Assembly: GCF_900156785.1 (NCBI RefSeq) | Contig: NZ_FTOP01000008.1 | Location: forward strand, 124,001-188,000 | Source of the DNA: Belliella pelovolcani | GTDB lineage: Bacteria > Bacteroidota > Bacteroidia > Cytophagales > Cyclobacteriaceae | DNA: 64,000 nt | Direction of reading: 5' to 3' | Part shown: piece by piece, positions 26,159 through 34,869 of the stretch | Layout: every line of letters starts with the position of its first letter | Numbering within the stretch: position 1 is the first letter of the stretch | Position numbers and translations under genes: made by a program | The notes under the pieces: generated by a model | The model's database searches: none | What the model was told of the DNA's origin: nothing | Seen by the model: only the letters and a program-made list of their open reading frames with translations

Positions 26159-27355
26159 TCAAAAAATCAAATTATAGCCAATTCCTGCCAAAATCCCAAT
26201 AACAATAATCAAAGGTGAGGAAAGCTTGGTGAAATTCAACAAAAGGTAAGTACCTAAAATAGCCAATACATTGAACAAGTTCGCATCCAAAGGCTCAAAC
26301 AGTAAGTAGGCCGCTGCGATTAGCATGCCACAGCTTACGGCATTCACGCCTTCCAATGCTGCACGTACTGGCCTATATTTTTTCAATTGATCCCAAAATC
26401 GAATCACAAAGAAAATCAGAAATGTACCCGGCAGAAATATCCCTGCCGCAGCTACCAGACCACCTGTCAACAAGCCCGCAATACCATACTCTCGCATTGA
26501 TAGTGCTCCTACATAAGAACTAATACTAAATGTCGGCCCTGGCATACCTTGAGAAATCGCATAACCAGTAAGGAATTCCTGAGAAGTGAGAAACGCTTTG
26601 AACTCTACAAATTCAGTGAATAAATAAGGCACCAAGACTTGCCCTCCTCCAAAAATCAGACTACCATTTCTATAAAAATTCTCAAATAATAAGACAGATT
26701 GATTTTTTGTCAATGCACCCAATACCGCAGCAAGTATCAAAATCCCAGCCCACAAATAAAAGTTTGACCACGAGACCTTTAATCTTTTATCACCTTTTTC
26801 ACGGGGATGATTTCTATAATTCATAGAAGTCACCAGTCCACCTACCAATAGTAAAATAGGAAAAACATAGGGTGAGTTATAGAAAAACGAAATAAAAGCA
26901 GCCAACATCATCAAAACAGTGGCTTCTGCAGTTTTGACCATTTTGAAAATGGTCTTCTGTGCAGCATAGATGATAAAACCAATGGCCATCGGCTGGATAA
27001 ACTTGGCGAAGTTTAATGCCCCTGGTGTATTTTCCTGTAAAAAATCGATCAAGAAAGCCGCTCCAATCATCAAAATAGTCGCAGGCAATATCCAGACAAA
27101 AAGTGAAAGATAAGCTAGATTTGCCCCCCCAATTCTATATCCTATGGCAGAAATAGTCTGTGTAGAAGTCGGCCCAGGCAAGACTTGACAAAGAGCATTG
27201 AGCTCCCATAATTCTTGCTCACTGATGTAGCCCCTCTTCCTCACCATGAGCTCTAGCACCATGGCGAGGAATGCTTGAGGGCCTCCAAATGCTGTCACGG
27301 AAAGTAAAAGTACATCCTTGAGATAAAGGTAATATCTTACTTTCTTGACTGTCAC
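26159..27355 (-). CDS. chrA: Chromate transporter family protein (CHR)
   Basis: A 398-residue inner-membrane protein with about 10-12 helices in two homologous halves, the long form of the CHR family. Each half shows the family motif: FGGPQAFLAMVL in the first (about residues 19-30) with LPGPTSTQ, and FGGGQVLVPYL with GMPGPTFSISSYVG in the second. ChrA exports chromate or acts in sulfate/anion handling. The start is 1 nt after the stop of the dioxygenase gene, so they form an operon. The natural substrate is not certain; gene symbol by family. Confidence 0.88.
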   Translation of the reverse strand: MTVKKVRYYLYLKDVLLLSVTAFGGPQAFLAMVLELMVRKRGYISEQELWELNALCQVLPGPTSTQTISAIGYRIGGANLAYLSLFVWILPATILMIGAAFLIDFLQENTPGALNFAKFIQPMAIGFIIYAAQKTIFKMVKTAEATVLMMLAAFISFFYNSPYVFPILLLVGGLVTSMNYRNHPREKGDKRLKVSWSNFYLWAGILILAAVLGALTKNQSVLLFENFYRNGSLIFGGGQVLVPYLFTEFVEFKAFLTSQEFLTGYAISQGMPGPTFSISSYVGALSMREYGIAGLLTGGLVAAAGIFLPGTFLIFFVIRFWDQLKKYRPVRAALEGVNAVSCGMLIAAAYLLFEPLDANLFNVLAILGTYLLLNFTKLSSPLIIVIGILAGIGYNLIF

Positions 27356-27356
27356 C

Positions 27357-28337
27357 TTATTTTTTCAAACCTAGTTCTCTCAAACGCTCATCAAGGAACT
27401 CTCCAGCTGTTGCGTCTTCGAATTGTTTAGGATTGTTTTCGTCAATACAACTTTCCAAACAAGTGAGATCCATCTCAGATCTAGGGTGCATAAAGAATGG
27501 AATTGAGAATCTGCTCGTATTCATCAGTTCTCTCGGAGGATTGACCACTCTATGAATGGTAGATTTAAGTTTCTTGTTAGTCAATCTTTCTAGCATATCG
27601 CCTACATTCACTACCAATTGATCTGGAAGTGCTGTGATTGGTATCCATTTTCCATCCCTTCTCAATACTTGCAAACCATCAGCGCTTGCGCCCATCAATA
27701 GCGTAATCAAGTTGATATCACCATGCTCAGCTGCACGTACTGCATCAGCTGGTACCTCGTCAGGATTGGTAATTGGGAAATAATGGATTTGTCTCAAAAT
27801 TGAGTTGCCATAAGCCACCTTATCTTCAAAATAATCCTCAGGAAGCTCCAAATAAAGTGCAATGGCTCTTAGCATATTTTTGCCAGCTGCCTCCAAAGTC
27901 TTGTATGTTTCCAAAGCGATTTCTTTGAACTCTGGCAATTCATTTGGCCATACGTTTTCTGGATATTCGGCTTTGATTGGGTCATTATCTGGAATATCAG
28001 ACAACTCCTGCCCCACATGGTAGAATTCCTTCAAGTCACCTGTATTTCTACCTTTTGCATGCTCTTTACCTTTTCCTGTATATCCTCTTTGATAGCCAAT
28101 TTCCGGTTTTTCATGCTTTACTTTTACTTCATCAGGAAGTTGGAAATATCTCTTTATGATATCATACAATTTTTCCTGTAACTCTTGGCTCAATCCATGA
28201 TTTTTGATCGCAGCAAAGCCAATGTTATTATAGGCTTGTCCCAACTTTTCAACAAACGCTGCTTTCTTTGCTGCATCTCCAGATGTAAAATCTGCTAAAT
28301 CTAGAGATGGAATCTCGTCATATAAAATCTCAGTCAT
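27357..28337 (-). CDS. Isopenicillin N synthase-like Fe(II)/2-oxoglutarate dioxygenase
   Basis: A 326-residue non-haem iron oxygenase of the IPNS/plant-type 2-ODD superfamily. The N-terminal domain (PSLDLADFTSGD, then AFYNNIGFAAIKNHG-like) and the C-terminal jelly roll with the iron ligands HGD (AEHGDINLI) and the distal His in STIHRVVNPP are present, as is the RFSIPFF motif whose Arg and Ser bind the 2-oxoglutarate carboxylate. No nearby non-ribosomal peptide synthase genes suggest an antibiotic; the substrate is unknown. It leads the operon with chrA (1-nt gap). Confidence 0.88.
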   Translation of the reverse strand: MTEILYDEIPSLDLADFTSGDAAKKAAFVEKLGQAYNNIGFAAIKNHGLSQELQEKLYDIIKRYFQLPDEVKVKHEKPEIGYQRGYTGKGKEHAKGRNTGDLKEFYHVGQELSDIPDNDPIKAEYPENVWPNELPEFKEIALETYKTLEAAGKNMLRAIALYLELPEDYFEDKVAYGNSILRQIHYFPITNPDEVPADAVRAAEHGDINLITLLMGASADGLQVLRRDGKWIPITALPDQLVVNVGDMLERLTNKKLKSTIHRVVNPPRELMNTSRFSIPFFMHPRSEMDLTCLESCIDENNPKQFEDATAGEFLDERLRELGLKK

Positions 28338-28355
28338 ACGGGTATAATTTACCCC

Positions 28356-28363
28356 GAAAGGTA
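28356..28363 (-). promoter_or_regulatory. Possible promoter of the dioxygenase-chrA operon
   Basis: TACCTTTC on the minus strand differs from TAnnTTTG at the last base; 19 nt before the ATG. Confidence 0.35.
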
Positions 28364-28412
28364 CGGTTTTTTAAGCTAATTTTAAATATCTTTAGTCAAC
28401 AAGTCTAATTCT

Positions 28413-29180
28413 ATGAAGCACACTTATTTTTGCGCACTCGTTTTTTTCTCACTTTCACTGATTGCTTGTGAATCAAAAAGAGAGAAAAAGGCAGAAATGA
28501 AGACCCCTATTAGCATGTCTGATTCTGTATCTACAGAAACAGCAGAGGTGAGTTTCTACTTTTATGAAGAAAAAAACGATTACCCAGATGCTATTTTAGA
28601 AATGTTCAGCCCTTTAGGCAATCAAGTCTTCAAGCCAGGCAAAGTACCATTTGAGTTCAACATCAAGAACTATCCATTTGCTGATGGATTGAGTGGTTTT
28701 CAGTTAAAATTAATCTTGAATGCAAGTGACCCGGTTGGCTATAATATGCCTATTTTCCAGAGAGAGCTCAAAGAAGGCACCTACAGAGCTGTAGCATTTC
28801 TAGTCGATGAAGAGGGTTTGGCTTTGAAGGAGTTTGGTAACTATGTGGATCGAGATTTTAGGGTTGGAGACACTAGGCCATTCCCGTTTTCCTCTGAACC
28901 CTACTTGGCTGTAAATTTACCTTATGACAAACAGGAGTTCAATGCCGAAGACGAGGTGACTATTGACTTCCTATTACTAGGAGGAGACCTTAAATTAGAT
29001 CAATTGAAGGTTATCATAGCAATTGACGATGCCAAGTACGAGGTCAATGAGGTGACTCCAGTACGGATTTCCAATCTACCAAAGGGTGAGCATCTGATCA
29101 GCGTGAAACTTGTGCAGAATAATGGCAAAGAATTGGACGGCCCTTTTTCCTCTGTGAATAAAAGAATTTTCGTCAATTAA
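28413..29180 (+). CDS. Unknown lipoprotein (255 aa)
   Basis: A 255-residue exported protein: signal peptide ending at the lipobox LIAC (Cys19), then a short charged linker (KREKKAEMK) and two beta-rich parts of about 90 residues each, with Ig-like alternation. No catalytic motif is visible. It has a near-consensus promoter (TATCTTTA, 28387-28394) and no obvious operon partner; serS follows 93 nt later behind its own promoter. I do not recognise the family. Confidence 0.8.
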   Translation: MKHTYFCALVFFSLSLIACESKREKKAEMKTPISMSDSVSTETAEVSFYFYEEKNDYPDAILEMFSPLGNQVFKPGKVPFEFNIKNYPFADGLSGFQLKLILNASDPVGYNMPIFQRELKEGTYRAVAFLVDEEGLALKEFGNYVDRDFRVGDTRPFPFSSEPYLAVNLPYDKQEFNAEDEVTIDFLLLGGDLKLDQLKVIIAIDDAKYEVNEVTPVRISNLPKGEHLISVKLVQNNGKELDGPFSSVNKRIFVN

Positions 29181-29230
29181 AGTAATAAGTATCTAAATGG
29201 ATAATTAGGACTGTTTTTGAATAACATCCT

Positions 29231-29238
29231 TATCTTTG
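29231..29238 (+). promoter_or_regulatory. Promoter -7 element of serS
   Basis: TATCTTTG, exact -7 consensus, 35 nt before the ATG at 29274. No -33 TTTG at the usual distance. Confidence 0.65.
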
Positions 29239-29273
29239 CACGCAATAATTAAACAGAAAATAAGATACATTTT

Positions 29274-30545
29274 ATGTTACTGGTCAATACAATTCGGGAA
29301 AATTTTGAGCAAGTGCTAGAAGGCCTTCAAAAAAGAAATTTCCCACATGCCGAAGCAGCTTTACACCAGGTATTGGAGCTAGACAAAAAGCGAAAAGAAA
29401 CACAAACCGAAAGAGATAATCTTCAAGCAGAATCTAACAGCATAGCAAAGGAAATTGGCATGCTGATGAAATCTGGAAAAAAAGAGGAAGCAGAAAAGAT
29501 CAAATCAAGAACCAGTGAGATCAAATCTCAAGTAAAGTTGCTGGAGGATGCTTATAACAATATCGAAGAAGATCTTAAACAAATTTTATATACGCTGCCT
29601 AACGTACCTCACTATTCAGTACCCAAAGGTAAATCCGCTGATGACAATGAGATCGTCTTGGAACATGGGAGTATTCCAGAATTGCATGCAGACAAATTAC
29701 CTCATTGGGAATTGATTAAAAAATATGACATTATTGATTTTGATCTAGGCGTAAAGATAGCTGGGGCAGGTTTTCCAGTGTACAAAGGCAGAGGAGCTAG
29801 ACTTCAGAGAGCTTTGATCAATTTCTTCTTAGACGAGGCCATGAAAGCTGGCTACATAGAAGTGCAACCTCCTATCCTGGTCAATGAAGATTCTGGATAT
29901 GGTACAGGACAACTACCCGATAAGGAAGGTCAAATGTACGAGGCTACTGCTGACAAACTTTACCTGATTCCTACAGCAGAAGTGCCTATCACTAATATGT
30001 ACAGAGATGTTATCCTCAATGAAGCAGAATTCCCAATCAAAAATGTAGGCTATACACCTTGCTTCAGACGAGAAGCTGGTAGCTGGGGAGCGCATGTAAG
30101 AGGACTCAATAGACTACATCAATTTGACAAAGTAGAAATCGTACAAATTGTACACCCAGATCGTTCTTACGATGCATTAGAAGATATGAGCAGCTATGTT
30201 CAAGGCTTATTACAAAAACTTGAGCTTCCATATAGAGTATTAAGACTCTGCGGTGGCGACATGGGGTTCACCTCTGCACTAACTTATGACATGGAGGTCT
30301 ATTCAGCAGCGCAAGAAAGATGGCTAGAAGTAAGCTCTGTTAGCAACTTCGAAACTTACCAAGCAAACAGGCTTAAGCTCAGGTTCAAAGGAGAAGATAA
30401 GAAGACACAACTTGCCCACACTTTGAATGGCTCGGCATTGGCATTACCTAGAATAGTGGCCTCCATATTAGAAAACAATCAGACTGAAGATGGTATCAAA
30501 ATGCCAAAAGTACTTGTTCCATACTTAGGTTTTGACATGATTTAG
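29274..30545 (+). CDS. serS: Seryl-tRNA synthetase
   Basis: Class II synthetase that charges tRNA-Ser. The N-terminal antiparallel coiled-coil arm that grips the tRNA long arm covers about residues 28-105. The class II core follows: motif 1 near SGYGTGQLP, motif 2 as TPCFRREAGSWG, and motif 3 as LNGSALALPRIVASILENNQ. Length 423 is standard. It is a single-gene unit with its own promoter and terminator. Confidence 0.98.
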   Translation: MLLVNTIRENFEQVLEGLQKRNFPHAEAALHQVLELDKKRKETQTERDNLQAESNSIAKEIGMLMKSGKKEEAEKIKSRTSEIKSQVKLLEDAYNNIEEDLKQILYTLPNVPHYSVPKGKSADDNEIVLEHGSIPELHADKLPHWELIKKYDIIDFDLGVKIAGAGFPVYKGRGARLQRALINFFLDEAMKAGYIEVQPPILVNEDSGYGTGQLPDKEGQMYEATADKLYLIPTAEVPITNMYRDVILNEAEFPIKNVGYTPCFRREAGSWGAHVRGLNRLHQFDKVEIVQIVHPDRSYDALEDMSSYVQGLLQKLELPYRVLRLCGGDMGFTSALTYDMEVYSAAQERWLEVSSVSNFETYQANRLKLRFKGEDKKTQLAHTLNGSALALPRIVASILENNQTEDGIKMPKVLVPYLGFDMI

Positions 30546-30571
30546 ACATATTATCGTTTCAATCATAAATG

Positions 30572-30607
30572 CCTTGATGAACAGTTTTCATCAAGGTATT
30601 TTTTTTA
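30572..30607 (+). terminator. Terminator after serS
   Basis: Stem CCTTGATGAA (30572-30581) with TTCATCAAGG (30587-30596), then A and a run of about eight T. Confidence 0.92.
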
Positions 30608-30869
30608 CAACTAGGCTTTGGGTTCAACCTGAGTCTAGTAATACAACTGAGGAGTATAAAATTCAAAAAATTTTCCACGCTATTATTTTCACCTATTTAT
30701 ATAATGTAATTTGGGTAAATTCCAACCTTTATTTGGTGAAAATAAAATCTATCTCTCATGGGTGTTTCATGAAAACGTTTCCGAACAAATTTAATATTTT
30801 TACCAAATCAATAATTATTAAAGCTTTTGCTAACATTTTCATTAATTTTTAAACATTTTCATTACCAAA
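30608..30869. other. AT-rich gap after serS
   Basis: About 260 nt without a supportable gene. An open frame spans part of it (30574-30852), but it begins inside the serS terminator and its product is composition-driven (Phe, Ile, Asn rich), so I do not call it. No RNA gene is recognised here. Confidence 0.5.
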
Positions 30870-30901
30870 TTTGTAATTAAAATCTGTAAACAGTATGTTT
30901 G
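30870..30901 (+). promoter_or_regulatory. Promoter of the secreted protein gene
   Basis: TTTG at 30870-30873 and TATGTTTG at 30894-30901, 20 nt apart, a near-ideal Bacteroidota promoter. The leader is about 100 nt. Confidence 0.8.
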
Positions 30902-30924
30902 TACTGTCATCCCAAAATAGCTGG

Positions 30925-30963
30925 CCTCAAATTTTATGACTCAGCATCAGTTGAGACTTGAGG
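30925..30963 (+). promoter_or_regulatory. Stem-loop in leader of the secreted protein gene
   Basis: CCTCAA (30925-30930) pairs with TTGAGG (30958-30963); inside, CTCA (30940-30943) pairs with TGAG (30952-30955). No T-run follows, so this is a leader structure, possibly for message stability or translation control. Confidence 0.45.
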
Positions 30964-31007
30964 TTAATCCAAATAGTATTTCTTAAACCTATCAAACTTA
31001 TACTACT

Positions 31008-31592
31008 ATGAGATTATTAACAGCGCTCACATTAGCCTTCAGCATTTCATTTGCTGCTTTGGCGGAAAAAAAAGGAACAGAAGGTACTGTCAAGCTAAGA
31101 AAGGTAGACGACAGTAAAGTACAATTAATCTACGGTGTGGAACCAGAAAGTATGGTCACTGTTAAGATTTTTGACAGTAACAATTCGCTGATACATGCCG
31201 ATCAAATTAAATCTAAAAAAGCTTTTTCAAAGGCTTATGACTTCTCTAATTTGATCCCTGGCAAGTACCAAGTAGGTGTATTTAGCAAAAATGGCGAAAT
31301 CGATCACTTGGAACTAAACCTAGAAAATGAAAAAGTAGAGCCAATCGTCTATTCAAAATTGGAAAAGCAAGAAGGTAACAAATACAGACTACTTGTCAAC
31401 GCTTTGCTCCCTACTGACATGACCGTAGATATTTATGAAAACAATGTCTTGATCTATTCGGAACAATTGAATGACACTAAGGGCTTCAAGAAAACTTATA
31501 TTTTCGCAAATGGAGTAGGTCGTTCAAATGCAAACATAGAGTTTTATCTAAGATCAGAAGATGGGTTCTCTACCCTTCTTGCAGCAAAATAA
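31008..31592 (+). CDS. Secreted beta-rich protein, unknown
   Basis: A 194-residue exported protein with a classic signal peptide (MRLLTALTLAFSISFAALA, cleavage before EKKGT) and a mature part of two similar beta-rich halves. Each half carries VTVKIFDSN or MTVDIYENN, then LIHADQ or LIYSEQ, then KAFSKAYDFSN or KGFKKTYIFAN. This internal duplication suggests two Ig/FN3-like domains. No enzymatic motif is present. The strong promoter, long structured leader and terminator suggest substantial, possibly regulated expression. I do not recognise the family. Confidence 0.85.
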   Translation: MRLLTALTLAFSISFAALAEKKGTEGTVKLRKVDDSKVQLIYGVEPESMVTVKIFDSNNSLIHADQIKSKKAFSKAYDFSNLIPGKYQVGVFSKNGEIDHLELNLENEKVEPIVYSKLEKQEGNKYRLLVNALLPTDMTVDIYENNVLIYSEQLNDTKGFKKTYIFANGVGRSNANIEFYLRSEDGFSTLLAAK

Positions 31593-31595
31593 AAG

Positions 31596-31628
31596 AAAAA
31601 GGCCTCTCAAGTTTTGAGAGGCCTTTTT
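31596..31628. terminator. Bidirectional terminator between secreted protein gene and rluB
   Basis: GGCCTCTCAA (31601-31610) with TTGAGAGGCC (31614-31623), with A-run before and T-run after, serves both convergent genes. Confidence 0.92.
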
Positions 31629-31631
31629 TTA

Positions 31632-32900
31632 TTATTTGAAATATTTTAAGTTGATGACTTCCTTTTCTGTCAGGAATCTATAATTCCCCCTGGTTAAATC
31701 TTTTTTATCTAATCCTGCATACATCACCCTATCAAGTGCTTCTACCTCGTATCCAAAATGAGCAAAAATCCTCCTGACTATCCTATTTCTTCCTATATGG
31801 ATTTCAAGCCCTAAGATTGTCCTATCTTTAGAAAGCACCTGCATATCATTTACTTTGACTGGTCCATCTTCTAATTCGAAACCCTCCAAGATTACTTCCT
31901 CGTCAACCCTAGTCAATGGCTTGTCTAAAGTAACTTGGTAGATTTTCTTGATTTGATTTGATGGGTGTGATAGCTTGGCTGCTAATTCACCATCATTGGT
32001 AAATAACAACAAGCCTGTGGTGTTCCTATCCAACCTTCCAACTGGGAAGATTCTTTCCTTACAAGCATTTGAAACCAGCTGCATGACAGTCTTACGCTCC
32101 ATTGGATCATCCGTTGTTGTAATGAAATCTTTAGGCTTATTTAACAACACATAAACTGGCTTCTCAGGATTGATATTTTTCCCTTTGTAAGTTACCACAT
32201 CAGAGAGCTGCACTTTGTAACCCATTTCCATGATTACTTGCCCATTGACCTTGATTTCTCCGCTTTGAATTAAGTTATCAGCTTCACGTCTAGAACAAAT
32301 CCCTGAATTGGAAATATATTTATTGAGCCTAATCGCTTCATTCTTATTGGTCTTATTGAGTTTTTTTTCAATGACCTCAAAATTGTAATTAGGTCTAGGT
32401 TCGGCTGGTGCCTCTGCTGGCATCACTTTATTGAACTTTTTCTTTGAAGCTTTTGCATCTGCGTCTGACCTTTTTACCGTTTCAAAAACTGGCCTCTCAT
32501 CTTTCCCTCTTCCTTTGTATACAGTTTTAAAATCACCTGATTTCTCAGCTGATTTACTATCATCATTCTTTTTATATGAAGATTTTCCGTAAGAACCTGC
32601 AGGCCTTTGTTCAGAAGTTTTAGGCGTGTATTTCTTTTTAGGATGGCCTTCTAGGCTAAACTCCTTCTTCTCTGTTGGCTTAGATTTTCCAGAATAAGCT
32701 GGTTTTTCTGTTGACCATCTTTTCCCTTTGGATTCGTCTTTTGAATTCCGCCCTTTGTAGCTGGACTCTGATTTCCCTCTTCCTTCAAAAGAAGTTTTTT
32801 TATCATTCCTAGTAGACGAAAAGTCTCTTTTCCCTTCTTTAGAACTTCCTGATTTTGATCCTTTTCTAGAATCTTGGTTTCGATTATTATCTTTTTTCAT
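31632..32900 (-). CDS. rluB: Pseudouridine synthase RluB/RsuA family with long basic N-terminus
   Basis: Enzyme that isomerises uridine in rRNA (RluB acts at 23S position 2605 in E. coli). The C-terminal half holds an S4 RNA-binding domain (IRLNKYISNSGICSRREADNLI) and the catalytic domain with GRLDRNTTGLL, in which the Asp is catalytic. The first about 190 residues form a Ser/Lys/Gly-rich, strongly basic low-complexity tail, which makes the protein 422 residues against about 290 in E. coli. I use ATG 32900 (MKKDNN); an ATG 12 nt upstream is possible. RluB versus RluE/RsuA cannot be fixed by eye. Confidence 0.88.
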   Translation of the reverse strand: MKKDNNRNQDSRKGSKSGSSKEGKRDFSSTRNDKKTSFEGRGKSESSYKGRNSKDESKGKRWSTEKPAYSGKSKPTEKKEFSLEGHPKKKYTPKTSEQRPAGSYGKSSYKKNDDSKSAEKSGDFKTVYKGRGKDERPVFETVKRSDADAKASKKKFNKVMPAEAPAEPRPNYNFEVIEKKLNKTNKNEAIRLNKYISNSGICSRREADNLIQSGEIKVNGQVIMEMGYKVQLSDVVTYKGKNINPEKPVYVLLNKPKDFITTTDDPMERKTVMQLVSNACKERIFPVGRLDRNTTGLLLFTNDGELAAKLSHPSNQIKKIYQVTLDKPLTRVDEEVILEGFELEDGPVKVNDMQVLSKDRTILGLEIHIGRNRIVRRIFAHFGYEVEALDRVMYAGLDKKDLTRGNYRFLTEKEVINLKYFK

Positions 32901-32978
32901 AGCATTCAGCATCTCTGCTGTATTAAATATTATTCCATATTACTCAATGACACTAAGTCACTGAAAGCAAATGGGATG

Positions 32979-32986
32979 CAAAGGTA
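32979..32986 (-). promoter_or_regulatory. Promoter -7 element of rluB
   Basis: TACCTTTG on the minus strand, exact consensus, about 78 nt before the rluB start and just after the murQ stop. Confidence 0.65.
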
Positions 32987-32990
32987 AGTA

Positions 32991-33797
32991 TTATTTCTTA
33001 TAAAATGCTTCTACAGCCGTTCTTACCGAACCAAACTTGATTAGGTATTCTTTAGCTTTTTCCTCCTCAAGACCAGTGGATTCGACAATCATTTTTGTCC
33101 CACGCTTCACCAACTTCTCATTGGAGAGTTGCATGTCGACCATTTTATTACCCTTGACTCTTCCCAATTTGATCATTACAGCTGTGGAGATCATATTCAG
33201 TACAAGCTTTTGAGCTGTTCCTGCTTTCATTCTTGTACTACCAGTCACAAACTCTGGCCCGACCACTACCTCTATTGGGAATGCTACTGCTTCAGCTAGC
33301 GGTGAATTGAGATTACAGGTGATACAGCCTGTGAGAAGACCCTTTTCTCTGGCTTGTTTTACACCTCCTATTACATAAGGAGTGGTACCAGATGCGGCAA
33401 TGCCAATCACTGTGTCTTCCGCATTAAATCCAAATGCAACAATATCATGCCAAGCTTGAACAGGATCATCTTCTGCATTTTCAACCGCTTTTCTGATAGC
33501 CTTATCCCCTCCTGCAATGATACCGACTACCCAATCATGAGGCACTCCATAAGTAGGAGGACATTCTGAAGCGTCCAAAATCCCAAGCCTTCCACTCGTG
33601 CCAGCTCCTATATAGAACAAGCGACCGCCCTTTTGCATCCTTGGAATGATCTGCTCAATCAAAGCTTCAATTTGCGGTAAGCTCTTACCAATAGCTTGAG
33701 GCACCTTTTGATCTTCTTGATTGATATTTTTGAGAATAGAAGCTAGGTCCAATAGCTCTAAATTGTCATATAGGGAATTGCTTTCAGTCGTGCTCAT
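32991..33797 (-). CDS. murQ: N-acetylmuramic acid 6-phosphate etherase
   Basis: Lyase that cleaves the lactyl ether of MurNAc-6-phosphate to give GlcNAc-6-phosphate in cell-wall recycling. The 268-residue protein is a SIS-domain fold with FYIGAGTSGRLGILDASECPPTYG near the N-terminus, where the Glu is in the active site, and the conserved VTGSTRMKAGTAQKLVLNM. It is slightly shorter than E. coli MurQ (298), lacking part of the C-terminal end. It starts 1 nt after the kinase gene upstream, which may supply its substrate. Confidence 0.95.
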   Translation of the reverse strand: MSTTESNSLYDNLELLDLASILKNINQEDQKVPQAIGKSLPQIEALIEQIIPRMQKGGRLFYIGAGTSGRLGILDASECPPTYGVPHDWVVGIIAGGDKAIRKAVENAEDDPVQAWHDIVAFGFNAEDTVIGIAASGTTPYVIGGVKQAREKGLLTGCITCNLNSPLAEAVAFPIEVVVGPEFVTGSTRMKAGTAQKLVLNMISTAVMIKLGRVKGNKMVDMQLSNEKLVKRGTKMIVESTGLEEEKAKEYLIKFGSVRTAVEAFYKK

Positions 33798-33798
33798 A

Positions 33799-34635
33799 TT
33801 ATTGTTTATGATAAAGCGTCAAGCCCGCTATGGGACTCTCAAGGATTAAATTAACATTTATCCCTGCCTCTGCAGCTGCATTTCGAAGGATGTCACTATT
33901 ATAAAATGCTATAGAGCCAACAAAGTTCACTTGCCTAATTTGCCAGTCAGGATATTTAAATATATATTTTTTAAAAAATTCCTGAAACGCATTATAATAA
34001 AGCAAATAACAATACGGATCTGATTTATATTTGGAAATAAACCTACAAAAACTCGCCATATAACGTCCTGCAAAAGGCTGTTTATAAACTCGATCGATAA
34101 TTTCGTTGTAATCTAGGTTTAATTCCTCCTTTGCTCTTTTGTAAATATCCGATGACATCTCCTGATGAATAAAGTCTTGAAGAAATCTCCTACCAATGTA
34201 AGCGCCTCCTCCCTCGTCGCCTAACACATAGCCTGGAGCTGGTGTGGAATGAACAATTTCAATCCCATCATAATCACAGCTATTGGAACCTGTGCCTAGG
34301 ATGCACGCTATTCCAGGCTCTCTTCCACAAGTAGCACGTGCCGCTGCAAGTAAGTCATGTTCGATAAAAATTTTGGCATGAGCAAAAACGGTTCTTAAAG
34401 AATTTTCTACTTGTAATTTCATCCCCTCACTAGAGCAACCTGCACCATAGTAATGGATTGTTTGCACATCAGAACTAATACCCAGTAAAAAATCATCACG
34501 CAAAAGTTTTGACATCTCTTCGGAACTCTGATAGGTGGGATTAAAGCCTACACCTCTATGCTGCTGAATGCTACCATCTGGAAGAACGATTCTCCAATCT
34601 GTCTTACTTGATCCACTATCTGCGATTAATTGCAT
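33799..34635 (-). CDS. BadF/BadG-type sugar kinase (GlcNAc/MurNAc kinase-like)
   Basis: A 278-residue ASKHA-fold kinase. The phosphate-1 loop LIADSGSSKTDWRI opens the protein, then GVGFNPTYQ and the phosphate-2/adenosine motifs GAGCSSEG and CILGTGSNSCDYDG follow, with GYVLGDEGGGAYIG. This pattern is that of N-acetylglucosamine kinases of the BadF/BadG group. Sitting directly upstream of murQ, it may phosphorylate MurNAc and/or GlcNAc. I use ATG 34635 (MQLIADSG); an earlier in-frame ATG at 34656 would overlap the cytochrome b5-like gene. Confidence 0.85.
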   Translation of the reverse strand: MQLIADSGSSKTDWRIVLPDGSIQQHRGVGFNPTYQSSEEMSKLLRDDFLLGISSDVQTIHYYGAGCSSEGMKLQVENSLRTVFAHAKIFIEHDLLAAARATCGREPGIACILGTGSNSCDYDGIEIVHSTPAPGYVLGDEGGGAYIGRRFLQDFIHQEMSSDIYKRAKEELNLDYNEIIDRVYKQPFAGRYMASFCRFISKYKSDPYCYLLYYNAFQEFFKKYIFKYPDWQIRQVNFVGSIAFYNSDILRNAAAEAGINVNLILESPIAGLTLYHKQ

Positions 34636-34636
34636 A

Positions 34637-34867
34637 CTAACCAATAAGGAGTCCAATTGACTCGAATTTTTGAAATACTTTTTCTGTGTGTGGGGCGTCT
34701 TTCAACTCCTCTGTTAGATCCTGACCAGCCCAATGCTCGTAATGCTTCCCATTTTTCCAAAGACGAGAAGTAGAAACATCATATATAGTACCTTTATAAG
34801 CTACCCAAATTTCTGGTTTATCTTGCCCATTCCTAAGCGCAAGCTGCTGCTTGGTATACGCTTTCAT
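34637..34867 (-). CDS. Cytochrome b5-like haem-binding domain protein
   Basis: A 76-residue single-domain protein of the cytochrome b5 fold. KPEIWVAYKGTIYDVSTSRLW is the usual b5 strand pair, and HYEHWAGQD plus DAPHTEKVF give two candidate axial histidines, His45 and His60. No membrane anchor or reductase domain is present. Similar short proteins are annotated as predicted haem/steroid-binding proteins. It lies between the arginase-like gene (2 nt before) and the kinase gene (1 nt after) in one operon; the link between them is not obvious. Confidence 0.85.
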   Translation of the reverse strand: MKAYTKQQLALRNGQDKPEIWVAYKGTIYDVSTSRLWKNGKHYEHWAGQDLTEELKDAPHTEKVFQKFESIGLLIG

Positions 34868-34869
34868 AC

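Noticed and set aside
27357-28337. Beta-lactam biosynthesis locus
   Set aside because: The dioxygenase fold is shared by many enzymes; no ACV synthetase, acyltransferase or other antibiotic gene is present.
30574-30852. 93-codon plus-strand frame after serS
   Set aside because: It starts inside the serS terminator, is AT-driven in composition and has no promoter or recognised motif.
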